From NCBI GenBank assembly GCA_003993805.1, contig RSEF01000004.1, positions 78,067,536 to 78,131,535 of the forward strand: a stretch of 64,000 bases of DNA, in the 5' to 3' direction. Each line of letters starts with the position of its first letter. Position 1 is the first letter of the stretch. Shown one piece after another: positions 13,301 to 26,189 of the stretch. The notes below the pieces were generated by a model. That model searched no databases and was not told the origin of the DNA. It saw only the letters and a list, made by a program, of their open reading frames with translations. The position numbers and the translations under genes are program-made. This DNA comes from Himantopus leucocephalus (Eukaryota; Chordata; Aves; Charadriiformes; Recurvirostridae).

Positions 13301-14640
13301 CAACAGTATTTTCCTTCTCTTGGAAATTTCCCTTCATATTTTACTTACTTGGCTTTGTTTTGGAATTAAGTTCTGTGGTCCTAAAAGGTTAGTTACTTAG
13401 CAACTAATGGAATCAATTTAATGCTGAAACGCTGCAACAGAACTGATGCTACCAACAGACCATTTTGCATTTCATCACATTTTAGCGCACTTTCTTTTTC
13501 CATTCCCCTTAGAAATGCGAAAAATTACAATAAGGAGAAGTTAGGAAATCATATATTGAGAAGTTCTTCACCAGCTTCTCTAGCTCTTTGTTTAGATTTG
13601 TTAATCGGAACTGTGGAAAGTAAATGGCTTTCATTAATAAATAATTTTTCAGAGGACTGAATTCATCAAAAGAAGCATATATAATGTTTTTAACCCTATC
13701 TACATTTCAGTGTTTTTTGTTGGTTATAATCAGTTATGGTGAGTCATTTATGGTGACTATCTCAGTGCTTCAGGAATTAATTTTTGAATTGTGCCAGTCT
13801 TGTGAAAGCTGCCAGTCTATTTATGAACTGCTGTGAAACTGATGCCTAGAAATCTGAAATCTAAAATTGTGAAGTTCTCTTTAGACCCAGAAGAATGGAT
13901 TATGCTGGGATAAAGCGCTAGGACTTTCTCCTGAGGAAGTCTGACCAGCATGTATCCATTGGAATTCAATTTTTCAGAAAACCTTTGGTAAATTAAATTT
14001 CCGTCACATGATAATAAGCCAAATGTTCCCATTAAACAGATCTATAGTGCTCTTAAATAAAATACATTATTTTACAGGAAAAGGTCCCTTTTGCTCTTCT
14101 TTTCTCTTGTATACTTCAATTAGTGTCATGTTATTGGTTTTAGATTAACAATAATGATATAAATGGCAGGAGAAGTACAACTAACTATGGGGGAAAATGA
14201 ATTAGAGACCCATTGAAAAGAGTTGGCTGATGCTACCGTGAGGCTACTGTCTATATAAGAAAAATCATGGTGACAGGGCAAGAGAAGGTTCCTGGCAACT
14301 GGAAGAAAAAAAAAAAAAAGTTTTATGAACATCTTTAAGGCAACAACAAAGACCTGGAATCTGCAGACGGTCTCTCTGACCTCAGTTCCTGGAAAGATCA
14401 GGAAGAATTTCCTCTTGAAAACCACTTCCAAGCATGTACAATAAAAGAAGGTGAGCTGGAACAGTTGAGATAGCTTTAATAAGGCAAAACATGATAACTA
14501 ACCTGCTTGCTTTCAAAAGTGCATTGAATGGCAATGGGTAGAATGGGAGAGCAATGAATAAAATACACCTTGACTGCAGCAAGATTTTTGACATTTTCTC
14601 TTGCAGTATGCTTATTTGATAACAGAGGAATGATCAGCTG
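10391..14640. other. Unannotated AT-rich DNA
   Basis: I see no gene or confident repeat. A 15-bp poly-A run lies at 14305-14319. Open frames near 14.1-14.7 kb (minus, up to 101 codons) show no domain. The stretch runs up to the edge of the degraded CR1 at 14.66 kb. Confidence 0.55.
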
Positions 14641-14659
14641 AACAACTGGATGGATAGAG

Positions 14660-15200
14660 ATTTGAATGGACCACAAGGCTCTAAGGATAAATGCCTTGAT
14701 ATCCATTTGGTGGCTGGTAACATTTAGAGTATTTGACACTGTGTTGATATTATTCTATATCTTCACCAACAACCTCAATGACAGGTCAGAATACTTCTTC
14801 AGCAAATTTATGGGTGATACTAAAATGGGAACAGCTAACACACCAAACTCTGGAGCGTTAATCCAAAAGGATCTTCACAAACTTGAATACAGATCTACAG
14901 AATCCTGCAGGGAGAGACTGAGAGAACTGGGCTTGCTTAGTACTTTGAAAGGAAGACTGATGTGCAATCTAAATAGCAGCCCACAACTTCTTGACAGGGA
15001 GTTAAAGATATGATGGAGGTAAAGTGGAAGATGGTATAACAAAAGGCAGCAGTTTGAAATTGTTACATGGAATTCAGGCTGGACATTAGAAAAAAATATT
15101 TTCACTCAGAAGGTAGTATGACACTAGAACTGGTAACCCAAAAGCTTGTTGAATCTCCTTTCTTGGAACAGCTTTGCAGACCAGCTCTGAAATCAAGTTT
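14660..15200 (+). mobile_element. Degraded CR1 with reverse transcriptase remnant
   Basis: A plus-strand frame contains 'IFTNNLND', 'SEYFFSKF' and 'GDTKMG', the decayed form of the CR1 RT stretch around the catalytic F/YxDD motif. The first aspartate of the DD pair has become glycine (MGDTK), so this could not be an active enzyme. About 90 bp later the sequence jumps to 'ggagagactgagagaactgg' and then 'caggctggacattagaaaaa' and 'attttcactcagaaggtagt', typical of the CR1 3' region. This implies an internal deletion. The tail octamers are not recognisable. It is an old, inactive copy. Confidence 0.68.
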
Positions 15201-16364
15201 CTGACAGAAATGAACAGTAACTAAAAGAACCAAAGTTTTAGTAGAAAAGAAATATATCATACAACATACAAAGCATAAGTAAAAAGGAGTGGAACTATGC
15301 GAGAAAAGAAAGGTACATCCTAAGAAATCCAGCTTGATGCAGTTGAATGTGTTTGGGGAAATGCAGAAGAAAGGTGAGGGAGTGATATCAAAATGATGAA
15401 CAAAGTGATCTCAGTGATTGCATGAACTAGAGTTGGCTTAACATGTCACAGTCTGTGTAAGAGTTTAAAAGAGCCTACACATGCAGGGCAAATAAAAGAA
15501 AGCAAACAGAAGGCAATCCCAGCCCCAGAGGAATGACAGGCACTATGGTGTTATCATCATAGCTTGTAAATGAAAAAAAACAGAAGCTTGTGGAGAGAAA
15601 GAAATGACAAGTTCACTTTTGCAATAACAAAACTTAACCTTTTAATGGGCTACAGCTAATTGAAAAAGATGGAAAAAAGATCACAGACCTTTTTAAAAAG
15701 AAAAGGAATACTTTTATGGTTTATATTTTGAAGATTCTATTGAGATTGAAAACATAAAAACAAATTAGTGGTTCAAAGGCTGGCAAAAAAAATACCAAAA
15801 AATCTTTTTTTCTTTTGGTGAGTATAAGAATACAGTAAATTTATTAAATACAACGTAACCTTAAATTCTTTGTCATGCCAGCAAGTGTGTGGTACTGCCA
15901 TGTATACAGATTAATTATAATCACTCTATAGACTTTCTTCTTCTTTACATTAACTTCAAAGACACAGAAGAAACTGAGGTTAAGGATAGCCACTTCACAT
16001 TATATATTCTGACTGCATGGGTATATAGAATCTTCTAATATGATTTAGTAGACAGCTAAAAGGATACTTCTTACTGTCATTGTGCATAGTTTTAACAGGA
16101 AAAAATATAACTGCATTGTAGTTTAAAGCTGTTTTTCATTTCCTTATTAATATCTCTATGAATATTTGTGCATCTGAACACATGTATTTTTAATAAGTAA
16201 ACTGGTGTCAGAAAATAAGAACAACATGGTTAATTATTTACTTTTTGTACTTTTCATTAATTTATTTTTGCATAGCAAATCTAGCACAGACAATTTAGGC
16301 AATCCTAGTTCTATACCTCAGAGATGGCAATCTCTATCCTGTTGTTTGAGTCCAGCAGAAAATT
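15201..16364. other. Unannotated AT-rich DNA
   Basis: No gene or repeat recognised. It contains several A-rich runs and no open frame above about 60 codons with family resemblance. Confidence 0.55.
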
Positions 16365-16425
16365 ATAGAATCATACAATCATTTAGGTTGGAAAAGACCT
16401 TTGAGATCATCAAAAATCTCTTAGA
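16365..16425 (-). mobile_element. CR1 3' tail fragment
   Basis: The plus strand shows 'tagaatcatacaatcattta', 'ggttggaaaagaccttt' and 'gagatcatcaaa', the inverted terminal segment of CR1. Only ~60 bp are recognisable, so this is a severely 5'-truncated insertion. Confidence 0.75.
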
Positions 16426-16854
16426 CTCAGCACATTTAATTTCCATGTGCGCAAAACAGAAGTAGCAGGTTTTATCCCAGTCTTACGATTATGAGTAATT
16501 TGCAATGTAGGACAGGAGAGTTGCACACTTTTAAGATGGACCCTGGTAAGCTCATAAAGGTGTTACCATACAATATAATTTATGACAGCTGGGGAAATAA
16601 ACCTGACCTATTGGGTCCTTAGTGGTCCCATGGCGGTGTTCAGTTCTGAGAGATTCCTTCATTGGCATTCCAAATAAGTCTACCATTGTATGAGCCCAGT
16701 CAAATAGGGGTAGACAAATGATAGAGATATATATCTATTATGAAGGATCTTGGAGGCATATTATGGTTTAGCAGCTGGCTTAATGAGCACAAAGTGGTCA
16801 GAAGGTAGCAGAGAGTTTGGTGTGGTTTCAATCACCAAGGAAACAACTCTTTCT

Positions 16855-17260
16855 TTGTGGTGTTCTGGAGAGAATATATTTTGAATATGGCACTTCACAC
16901 TAGACGCTACATTCCAAAAAAAATATTAACAAACTGAATAAAGTTCAGAGAACAGAAAAAAAAATCAAGAAGATAGAGGGATTGATTTCTGAAGAAAGAT
17001 AAAAAGAAGAAAGTATGTATAACTTGACTCAGCAGTGATAAAGGGCAGGGAGAATTAACAGGCTACAAGTAGTCAATGGATTTAAATATTAACTCAGAGA
17101 GAAATAATTTAGTGCAGGACAAGGTGATGTAGCTAGAATATTGGCATGAAATTAAGGAAAAGAAACTGTAAACTGAATGCCAAAGCAACCATAGCAGAAT
17201 AGATTTGTTGACCTTCTGATTGGATTGGTGTTACAAAGCAATAACAGTTGTGACACTCAT
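16855..17260 (+). mobile_element. Possible ancient CR1/L3 3' region
   Basis: Weak colinear similarity to old CR1 3' ends: 'ttgactcagcagtgataaag', 'ggctacaagtagtcaatgga', 'gagagaaataatttagtgca' and 'attggcatgaaattaaggaa'. Decay is strong and the call is tentative. Confidence 0.35.
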
Positions 17261-17667
17261 TAGGTCGATCTTTGGCCAGTCATACTAAAACTATCATAGA
17301 GTTACAGGGTGACACTGAGTCAGAAACTAATTTTTTTTTCTTTTTTTTCTAACCAAATAAATTATACTGGGCTGTGTTAGGATGAGTGTTTCCAGCAGGT
17401 TGAGGGAAGTGATCCTTCCCTTCTGTGTTTTTTTCATCAGTTAGTTCCTTTGTTTTCCTTAGTAGCAAGGAAAAGCATAATGTTTTCCTTATGAAATTCT
17501 TTACTTTGCCAGCTTCAAATATTAATTTCTCTCCATTTCCTAAGTGCTTCCTAATTTGTATTGATTATTTAGTCAGAATATCTACCAGATAATGAAATTA
17601 TTTTCATTTACATCAAATGCACAATTGCTTATTGTATTGCTCAAGCAATATTACTCAAAAAACTTAA

Positions 17668-17673
17668 GTTGTG
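17668..17673. repeat. Left target-site duplication of the solo LTR
   Basis: The hexamer gttgtg directly precedes the LTR and is repeated exactly after it at 18254-18259. A 6-bp duplication is what alpha- and betaretrovirus-like (ERVK-type) integrases leave. Confidence 0.75.
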
Positions 17674-18253
17674 TGTTGTGGGTTAAACCCAGTAGGCAGC
17701 TAAGCCCCATACAGCCACCCACTCACTCCCTCACAGTGGGATGGGGGAGAGAATCAGAAAGGTAAAAGTAAGAAAACTCGTGAGGTGAGATAAAGACAGT
17801 TTAATAGGTAAAGCAACAGCTGTGCACGCAAGCCAAGCAAAATAAAGAATTCATTCACTACTTCCCATCAACAGGCAGGTGTTCAGCCATTTCCAGGAAA
17901 GCAGGGCTCCATCACACATAATGTTTTCTTGGGAAGACAAACACTGTAACTCTGAATGTTCTCTTTCTAGCTTTTATTGCTGAGCACGACATCATATGGT
18001 ATGGAATATCCCTTTGGTCAGTTGGGGTCAGTTGTCCTGGCTGTGTCCCCTCCCAGCTTCTTGTACACCCACAGCTAACTCACTGGCAGAGCAATATGAG
18101 AAACAGAAAAGGTCTTGTTGGTGTGTAAGCACTGTTCAGCAATAGCTACAACATTGGTATGTTATCAACACTGTTTTGGTCACAGCTCCAAAACAGAGTA
18201 CCATACGAGCTACTATGAAGAGAACTAACTCTACCCCAGACAAAACCAGTATA
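17674..18253 (-). mobile_element. Solo LTR of an avian ERVK-like retrovirus
   Basis: This 580-bp block is an isolated long terminal repeat on the minus strand. Its plus-strand left end is tgttgtgggttaaaccc and its right end is aaaaccagtata, so read on the minus strand it begins TA (decayed from TG) and ends in CA. Inside are an AATAAAAG box on the minus strand at about 17972-17979 and a TATTAAA-like element near 17800. I recall this sequence as a widespread LTR of neoavian birds. A perfect 6-bp duplication flanks it. No gag, pol or env sequence lies beside it, so it is the product of LTR-LTR recombination. The intact ends and duplication suggest a younger insertion than most CR1 pieces here. 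Confidence 0.86.
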
Positions 18254-18259
18254 GTTGTG
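18254..18259. repeat. Right target-site duplication of the solo LTR
   Basis: Exact copy of the hexamer gttgtg at 17668-17673, abutting the other LTR end. Confidence 0.75.
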
Positions 18260-19485
18260 TCAACATTCTTGTCCCAGAGTCAGAAGAATGGATAGTTCCT
18301 TTATACAGTATCTTAACAGTTATAGCATTGAAAAGACTTGTCATTGATTGTATTTCTGCCTGAAATAAAGACCTCTCAGAGGAGTTTTTGAATTGTCAGT
18401 TTGTTCTGGTTTGGATATGTTGATGAGGACCTAAGGTGTTGTTAATGCTTTTGGAGGCTAGAGAATAAGCAAGGGTAAGATGGGATGAATAAAGTTGTTC
18501 CTCAAGAGAACAGAAACTTCAGAATTAGCATGTTTGCAAGTGAAAGCTATTTTTTTTAACCCATAAAAATAACTGGAGCATGAATTAGAACCAGAGTTAT
18601 TCTTGCTTCTGTGAGGACTCCAATAACTAGGCTGACTGATGTACTTGCATTTTTTTCTTTTCTATACTAAGAAATCTATATTTTTACCATGAAACACTGC
18701 AAACAGGTGATTTTGAACTTTGTCTTTCCCGGTGGGACCCCAAATTCTTCACTACCCATTGCAGAATATTTTTGCTTTGTAATTTCCATGCCTTTCTTGG
18801 AGTTGTCACTGATCTTCCTAGGCAGAAGTGAAAACTGAACTGCTACAACTTTTGGGTAGATGAGATACACCAGCCTTTAGACTGCAGAATGAGGGATGTG
18901 GAAAACAGGGCCAGGAGAAAGAAGGTGATAGGGAAGGACAAGATGAGCCCACTGGTGGGCATTTTTTCTTCTGTTGTCTTTTAATCAGAAGAATTCTTAA
19001 GTCTGAGTCTCAAGCATTTTCTGTAGCATAACAGAAGTACTTTCTTACTGTTGTAGCCTTTGTGGATTTCAATCTCAGATATTTCAATCCTCCCAGATAA
19101 TGGCACTACTTATCTAATTCAAAGTGTTGATTTCTGTCTTATGATAGAGGCATTAAAAGTTAAATTTTGCAAACATAGTAATAGCTGAATCTTTATGTGA
19201 TGTTAGCCCCTAAGCATTGACCTTACTAATGAAACAGTAAGTAATGACCTCAGAGCTTGCATTTGTTCTAACGTCAAACAATGTTTGCTTCTAACTGCGA
19301 AATCAAGAACTACTTTTGTGCCTGATTTCACTATAAATAAAATGGCCACAATAGACCTGTGTGCTCTAAGGTGTTATGAGGAAAGACACAGAAGACAGTC
19401 ATAAAGCATAATAAGAAGAGCTTTAAAGCACAAAGAGAGAGAATAGAAGCTAGGTGAATAAATTATTTGGATGTAAAAGTACAGG
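18260..19485. other. Unannotated AT-rich DNA
   Basis: No gene or recognised repeat between the solo LTR and the GC-rich block. Confidence 0.55.
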
Positions 19486-19489
19486 TCAA

Positions 19490-19775
19490 TTGTGTCAGGG
19501 CTCNCAGCCTCTCCTGGGGCCCCTCTGCACCTCTGCCCAGGCCCCATTTCAGCCCCTCGTAGCCATCAGCCCCTGCCCCAGCGACACCACAGCAGGCTGG
19601 TCTCCGTCTCCCCACCAAGCCTGGCCCACATCTGGGCCCATGTCCTGGCCCAGCCTCAGCCCCTCCCCATCCCCAAGGGTGGTGGGACAGGCCATGGGGG
19701 CCAGACCCTGCCTGCCCAGCCTGGGGATTCCCCAGGGCACCCAGTTCCCTGCTGGCTCACACTGCTCCATAATAA
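19490..19775 (-). repeat. GC-rich block, possible repeat family Y copy
   Basis: An abrupt GC-rich island of ~270 bp in AT-rich DNA. Read on the minus strand it holds 'gctgaggctgggccaggaca' followed by 'tgggcccagatgtgggccag', comparable with cores in the blocks at 3.3 kb and 41.4 kb. A single N lies at 19504, where contigs were probably joined. Overlapping open frames on both strands are a by-product of stop-poor GC-rich sequence. An undescribed or library-known short repeat is the likeliest reading. Confidence 0.38.
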
Positions 19776-22700
19776 CAAGTATGCTCAGAGAACAACTTAT
19801 AAGTGGGTGAGAAAGGATTCTTCTAAATCGTCAGTCATTTGCCTCAGGGAAAAGGAAAATACTCTCAGCTGTTATTCAAGTAAGCCCCACAGACAGCTTT
19901 CTGATTTTTTTTAGACAGGTGACACATTGCATGCTATTTTTCTCACACAAGCCTAAATTTTCTGTGCTTTTTTCAGAGCAGCATGGTATTTTCTGTTAAC
20001 ATGTTTTCTGTAATCTTGTAAGGAATTCTTGGAACTGCATCGCTAAAAATGATGATGTTTACATTCATATACATAAGATATACTTACACAGAAATGTAGA
20101 CTTAGCAATAAGGTTATGTTATTATTACATTGCAACGCCATTGTACAGAAAGCCCTTGAAAAAGTTTCCATTGCACTGATAATTCAAATAAGTTTTGAAA
20201 TTTGCTGTCAAATGTACAGAAACCTATGACTGTTCTAACACTTGAATTTAAAATGGCCAAGATTATTAAAAACAAGTAAATCGTGGTTTAACATTTTATT
20301 AGTTCCACTTTTTTCCAGCTCTTTGAGAACTCTTCAATTTATTGCATTGAATCAGTGTCCTTTGAAAGTGCCCTGATTATGTTGCCCTTGCAATTCCAGA
20401 AGTCATATTTTAAAAAGGTCAAAATGTTTATCTTTATAACAGAAAAAGTCATAGCTACTTATTGGTCTTGAAGTTGTTTCCTGTTCTGTTCCCCTGATGT
20501 TCATTTCAGTGCTTCGGCTTTCTTTTTCTTTTTCTCTTAAGCCTGAGGTATGTACTTTTGATGTATATAATTCAAGACAAATAAAAATCAAATAGAATAG
20601 AAATGAGCCCTTTGATCTTCTAAATACGTTGCTAAATTAATCTCTTTTCCTTACCTCTATTTTTTGAAAAGGACGCTACTGCTTCTGAGTTACTGACGGA
20701 GGAATTTACCCTTTTGATGCATACCTCACTGCTCTTCTGGAATTATCTTTTTGTTCTTCTGGTTTTCACCAAAAAAGTCAAAGCTTGGCCTTTTAAGTGA
20801 TGATCACCTTTCCAATGACCGTAAAGGAAACACAGGTTTTCCTTTTGTAATTGTTTTAACCTGTTCTCCATTTTATTCCCGAACATTTCCTTTGACAGCT
20901 TAAGGGAGAAATTTTTGTCCCTGCACAGCATGGTCCCACGCACAGTTGACAGATGTTTCAGCCCAACTCGTAGGGGTATGGATGAAGCAGTGACAACAGC
21001 AAAACTATAGAGCCTTTTAAAGTGCTTTTATGTCTAATGGCATTGAAACTTACTACTTTAGAGAAAGACCCACTATTAGAAATCCTTGGTCCCGCTTCAG
21101 ATGCTTTTTCCCCCCAATGATGAACTGATTGACGTCTGGTCTTGCTCAAAAGGACATGGCTGAGATATTTCCGGGAAGGTGAGGATGCAGAGATAATTAT
21201 ATACATATTTAAAATTAATTTCAGTTTGTGGTTTATGAAGCATAAGGGACAATTTCTGACCATGTGAAATTTGTTGGTAATTTTTGTGATTAAAGAGAGG
21301 TAGGTTCACGAGAAAGTTGTCCAGTTGAAAATTTTTTGTATAAGCATAATAGAAAAAAAGTTGCCTTTAGCAAAAAGAAAGCATGGGTTTTATTAATTAG
21401 ATGAAAATTAGAAATTTATTTTCTATTAATGAAATAGGAAACACTGAAGACTCGTAATGTGTTAATTTTGGTAACTTTTGAGACGCTATTTGTAAGATTT
21501 ATCTATTTTTACAGATTATTAGTGAAGTTACTGTATTCCTAAGAGGATTTACAAGGTTATTTTGTGTTCTAATCTTATAGTTTTAGACCTGATGTAAATG
21601 TAAATAAATAGACATATAGCTAATATAATGGAACTTGAAATATAGAGTGAAAATATGTATAAAGTTGTAAATTAAAGTTATAATTTCCCACAACTTATAC
21701 TTTTTTATCTGACAATTGTTTTGTTCTCTCAGGCCAGAATGTCATATATTCTAGTATAAAAGGACTAAAAACTTGATAGGAAAATGTTGTTTTTTAAAGA
21801 TTTTATTTTCGTAATAAATGACACTCTTTCTCTTGATTTCTTGTCAAGTAACCCTATGTGTTTTACATAATTTTTTGTCTGTATGTCGAGAGATAGAATG
21901 GTCTGTTTTACAAAAACAAAAATGACCCCTCTCAGTCTTTTCTGTGTATGAAGCCTCTCTGTATAAGGTATGAAGTTATTAGCTGTGGTTGCTTGGTAGC
22001 AATTGACATATTTCTGAAAGCAGTATTTAGTCCAATGTCCTAAATATTGAGTGTTACAAGTAACAATTAGTAATCGAAGTATGTGACAGAGGAATGGACA
22101 GGCCTTGCGTTGGAAAATTGAGGGCAGATTTTTATTCTTTTTTTCTGTATTCTTTTCAGCATACAAAGTTTTTTTCACAATGACTTTCTCTGTCCCATGA
22201 TGGATTAAACCAACAGATAATTCAAAAGGGAATGAACTCTTTGCTGTGTATAAACAAAAATGTATTAGTCAGCTGGGCATGAAAAGAAGTCAACCTCTCT
22301 TTTAAAGAGCATTTGTATGGTATTTCTAAGCAGCGGTGCATTGCATTCTGTACATATTCCACCAGAGCTAGGCTCACATTCTGGACATCTAACATTTTGC
22401 TGTTCAAAAAAAGACCGAAAATTATTTTGCTCCTATCCCCCTAGCCTTTCTTTCTGTCTACTGTCCAAGTAGACAGCTGCAACATTTTTTAAAAAAGCTC
22501 ATAAATGTATATATTACTAGTAATTCCTCTCCCAGTTATTTGGCCATACTTTGAATAGAAGCCAATCTGATAATTTTACCCATGAGAATTTCAGCAGAAG
22601 GGGGACATAGACCGTGTTGTGGATGCTGATAAACCTCGAGCCTAAGCTTAGTCCCTTGTTACATAACATTCCTCAAAGAGTTCTCAGTATTACCAAAAGC

Positions 22701-22925
22701 AGAAATTTGGCTAGTAAATAAATAACTATGCATTTGGAGCTTAACAACTGATCTGATAAAAGTCATGTTTGTATCTATACAATGCTATGCTGATGCCTGA
22801 GTTAAGAAACCTAATAGTACAGTTAGGCTAATTTTGTTTCTGAATCCAGCTTGACTAGAAACCTGTTTGGCTGAATTCCTAAGTTGTGGTAACATAAAGA
22901 GACTTAAAGGCTATGATTATCAGAG
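19776..22925. other. Unannotated AT-rich DNA
   Basis: No gene recognised. The 137-codon minus frame at 21765-22178 is lysine-rich, has no discernible domain, and lies in ordinary AT-rich sequence, so I do not call it. No CR1 tail or LTR ends are visible. Confidence 0.5.
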
Positions 22926-22929
22926 CTCT

Positions 22930-23400
22930 TAAGATACTCATAGGTCTTAATGACCCTGACCAGCCTCACCTGGGGCTTCCACTCACACCATCTTCCTTGG
23001 GTCCCAGGAACCTCAATTAAGCTGAGGCTTGATTACCTAGCCCCCTTGCCTGGGCTGTGGCTTAAGCGTACCAGTCCTGGGTTTGGTCCTGTCTCCTGGA
23101 TGAATCTTGGAACTACATTGTAGGTAGCCTGTCTCCTGAATGGATCTCTCGTATGTGTGCTCTATCTTGTCTCCAGCCCTGAGTTCTGCTCCTAACTGGA
23201 TTCCCTGGATAGACTCTGTACCTGGTTCATCTCTTTGCCTTGTGTGGTACTGTTGTTGGTCGCCGTTATTAGCACACTGACCAGTCCACCCCAGTTGGTA
23301 AGGAAATTGTCCTGCCTGTGCTGCGGACGCTCTTGGTTGCTCTTGCTTGTGGAATGGCACTGCTCTTTGTGGTCCCCTATACCGATACAATGTGGTGATT
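22930..23400 (+). repeat. Unclassified dispersed repeat X, copy 1
   Basis: A ~450-bp segment of moderate GC. Its order of motifs is 'gaccctgaccagcctcacct', 'ggggcttccact', 'cctcaattaagctgagg', then after ~260 bp 'ttggtaaggaaattgtcctg'. The inverse of 37380-37857 carries the same order ('ggccctaaacagcctcccct', 'tggcttctgcccct', 'catttaagctcagg', 'ctggcaaggtccctgccctg'), and 29220-29590 carries the later part. This points to a real interspersed family. No coding motif is visible. It could be an LTR or a SINE-like element. Confidence 0.52.
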
Positions 23401-25322
23401 GTAAACAGGAAGGAAGGGTGATACTAACAGAAAAAAAAAAAGCAAAACCAAAAAACAGTGTCAGACAAGAGAATACAAAAATCTTAGAGTGTAGAATACT
23501 CGTGAACCTCGCTTTGTCTAAAACATGAGACTGATGCACCAGCTAAAGGCAAAGTTGTCTTGTAGTATTCCCTGCTTGTCCTAGTGAATTTGTTCCACTA
23601 CGTAGAAGAGGAATTCAAGATTCATCAGACCACATCAAATCTTTGTTATTGTTAAATGAGGGCTTTCAAATTGACTGCCTGCTGTTATACTGTTCCTATC
23701 ATTTGTCCAACAATTGCTGGTTGTTCTCAGTTTGTATTCTCTCATTTTCCTCATGCAGATGTAATTTTATATATATAATTGAACACTCTTTAGTGACTTA
23801 AGACTTAAAAGTGGAACCATCCAAAATGCATCTGAATATTTTAACCACTAAAATACAGTTATTTGACTTTTTCTTTTTTCTTCATTTGGGCACAATTACT
23901 ATTTATTTTTACAAAGGGAGACTATTTTCCCCAAAAGAGAGCTTGAGAGACACCTTTTATGAAACACTTCATAAGTCTGGTGATTAGAGTATTCCTATGT
24001 CCCTAACCATCAGCTTTTCTAATAAGGAGATTTAAAGTGGGCTTCTTACCTGCTTGCATACTCCTCGACCATGGGCTACTGTATTGTATAGTAATCTTTT
24101 CCTGGTTTTGTTTAAAACTCCATCCTACAGCAGAATAGAACCATTTGCACTGCAAAATAACAGTGGTTAAAATACTTTCTCTCCCATCAATTTTTAATTT
24201 TTTTTTTTACACTTGAGCATTTTTCTGATTAAAAAGGTGTTGGCAGGAAATGTCTGACTGGCCCTAATCACTTTAACTACATATTTGAAAAGTGAAATCA
24301 CTAGAAGTGTTATGGACTTGAAACATTTGTACATTTAGCAAAACTAGAAAAGAAAAAAAGTATTGATCTTTGTTTCAACAAACATTGGCAAGATCATACC
24401 TTGATACCTGCAATCGGTAAATGTATTGGGATTTTGCCAAGATTTCTCAGTATCAATTATTGTTTAATCTGGTAGAAACTAGGAATAACTTCCCAGACCC
24501 AAGTAGCTTCTAAATTATTGTTCTGTTAAGATCCTAAGGTTAATCTCTGTAATATCTTTTTACAACAATTAAATATAATTTTCTGTGCATGACTTATAGC
24601 GTTGCTATAAATGCTTGCTATTGATAAAACACTAACAGATATTCTATCAATATAATAATATTCTCTCAACACTGAAACTGTTTAGAATGAACACACTATA
24701 TATTTTTGAAATGAATTGTATGTGTTCATTTTGCTACATCTGTTTATAATTTACATTCCTGACAAACAAGCCTTATTTTACCAATGGCTTAAATTGCATC
24801 TCAACTACATCTGAATGGATATGGTGCTCTGAAACATACTTTACTCCATTTTTATTTTTATATTATGCTATTGAATTGCATCAGAAGTTGATTTTACCGC
24901 TTGAAAGGTATATATCTTTCTCTGTTGGCTACGTCAAACTTTACATATAACAAGATTGTAATATGAAAAAAACTATCACTGTATTTCATAAGTTTTTTGG
25001 TTATAGATCATTATGCATTTATAAATGCCATTGCCCCACAAAAAATTCTGGCGCCACCATGAAATAAGAGTTGCTATTTTTACTAGCCCTTAAATAATTG
25101 TGTAATTTGGGGGAAAAAATAGCTCTGCAGAAATACCTGATCAATTGGTGTTATGATTTCATAGATCCCGATTTTGAGACTATCAAAGCAACATAGTTCA
25201 GCATGATAGCTAGTAAGCTTTACTTAGCACTCAGACAGGACAGGCCTAATGCCTCTGCAGCCTTAATTTGACCTTTCTGGGTATATACATTAAGATACAA
25301 TTTTTAATTACATAATCACATG
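23401..25322. other. Unannotated AT-rich DNA
   Basis: No gene or confident repeat. Short TA and poly-T runs occur near 23770 and 24195. Confidence 0.55.
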
Positions 25323-25721
25323 TAGAATCATAGAATGGTTTGGGTTGGAAGAGACCTTAAAAATCATCTAGTTCCAACCCCCCTGCCATGGGCAGGGATA
25401 CCTCCCACTAGACCAGGTTGCTCAAAGCCCCATCCAACCAGGCCTCGAATGCTTCCATGGATGGGGCATCCACAACTTGTCTGGGCAATCTGTTCCAGTG
25501 TCTCACCACCCTCAGAATAAAGAATTTCTTCCTTATGTCTAATCTAAATACACCCTCTTTCAGTTTAAAACTGTTACTGCTCTTCTTATCGCTACACTTC
25601 TTGATAAAGAGTCCCTCTCCATCTTTCCTGTAAGGTCCCCTTTAGGTACTGGAAAGCTGCTATAAGGTCTCCCTGAAGTCTTCTCTTCTCCAGGCTGAAC
25701 AACCCCAGCTCTCCCAGACTG
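25323..25721 (-). mobile_element. CR1 LINE, 5'-truncated 3' end
   Basis: A well-preserved minus-strand CR1 3' region. On the plus strand it opens with 'tagaatcatagaatggtttg' and 'ggttggaagagacc', continues with 'gaccaggttgctcaaagccc', 'ggatggggcatccacaactt', 'gtctcaccaccctcag' and 'ttccttatgtctaatctaaa', and ends at 'caggctgaacaaccccagct'. The order is that of inverted CR1. There is no coding capacity left because only the 3' untranslated part is present. Confidence 0.92.
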
Positions 25722-26155
25722 TGACTTATTTAGTTTTTTGTATTTTAAAAGTCTTGACTAACAACTTAGACTGTGATATTTTTTTCCCTTAATTAAGCCA
25801 TATAATTATGATTAGTTTGTTAACTGTTGACTTAGCTATTTCTCAGTACTAGGAGTTTTTGCAAAGCAAAATCACCTCCAGAATAATCTTACAGATTTAT
25901 CTCAAACACCTGTTGATGCTTCCCTAACTGCTTCTTCAAAATTCAGTAGAGTTGAATTTAAACTTGAAAATATTGTATTTGAATGCCTGTTTCTCAGAAA
26001 GTTGTAACAAAAAAGGAAAGGAAATTGTATGAAAGCCACTCTTTAAGTATCTTGTTAGCTTATGGGAAAGTTGCAATTATTTAGCTTTATATCAATAGTG
26101 GTTGTTCTCTAGCAATGTTATCAAGCTTCTGAAAGTGTCTGGAGTCAGAAAATTC

Positions 26156-26189
26156 TTTTAACATGAACAATATAGTGTTCATGTTAGAA
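26156..26189. repeat. Inverted repeat, 11-14 bp arms
   Basis: The arm taacatgaaca at 26159-26169 is followed after a 6-base spacer by its exact reverse complement at 26176-26186. Three more outer positions pair if one G-T wobble is allowed. The RNA would form a compact hairpin; nothing else supports a gene. Confidence 0.6.

Noticed and set aside
21765..22178. 137-codon minus-strand open frame
   Set aside because: Lysine-rich translation of AT-rich DNA without motif, codon bias or splice context.
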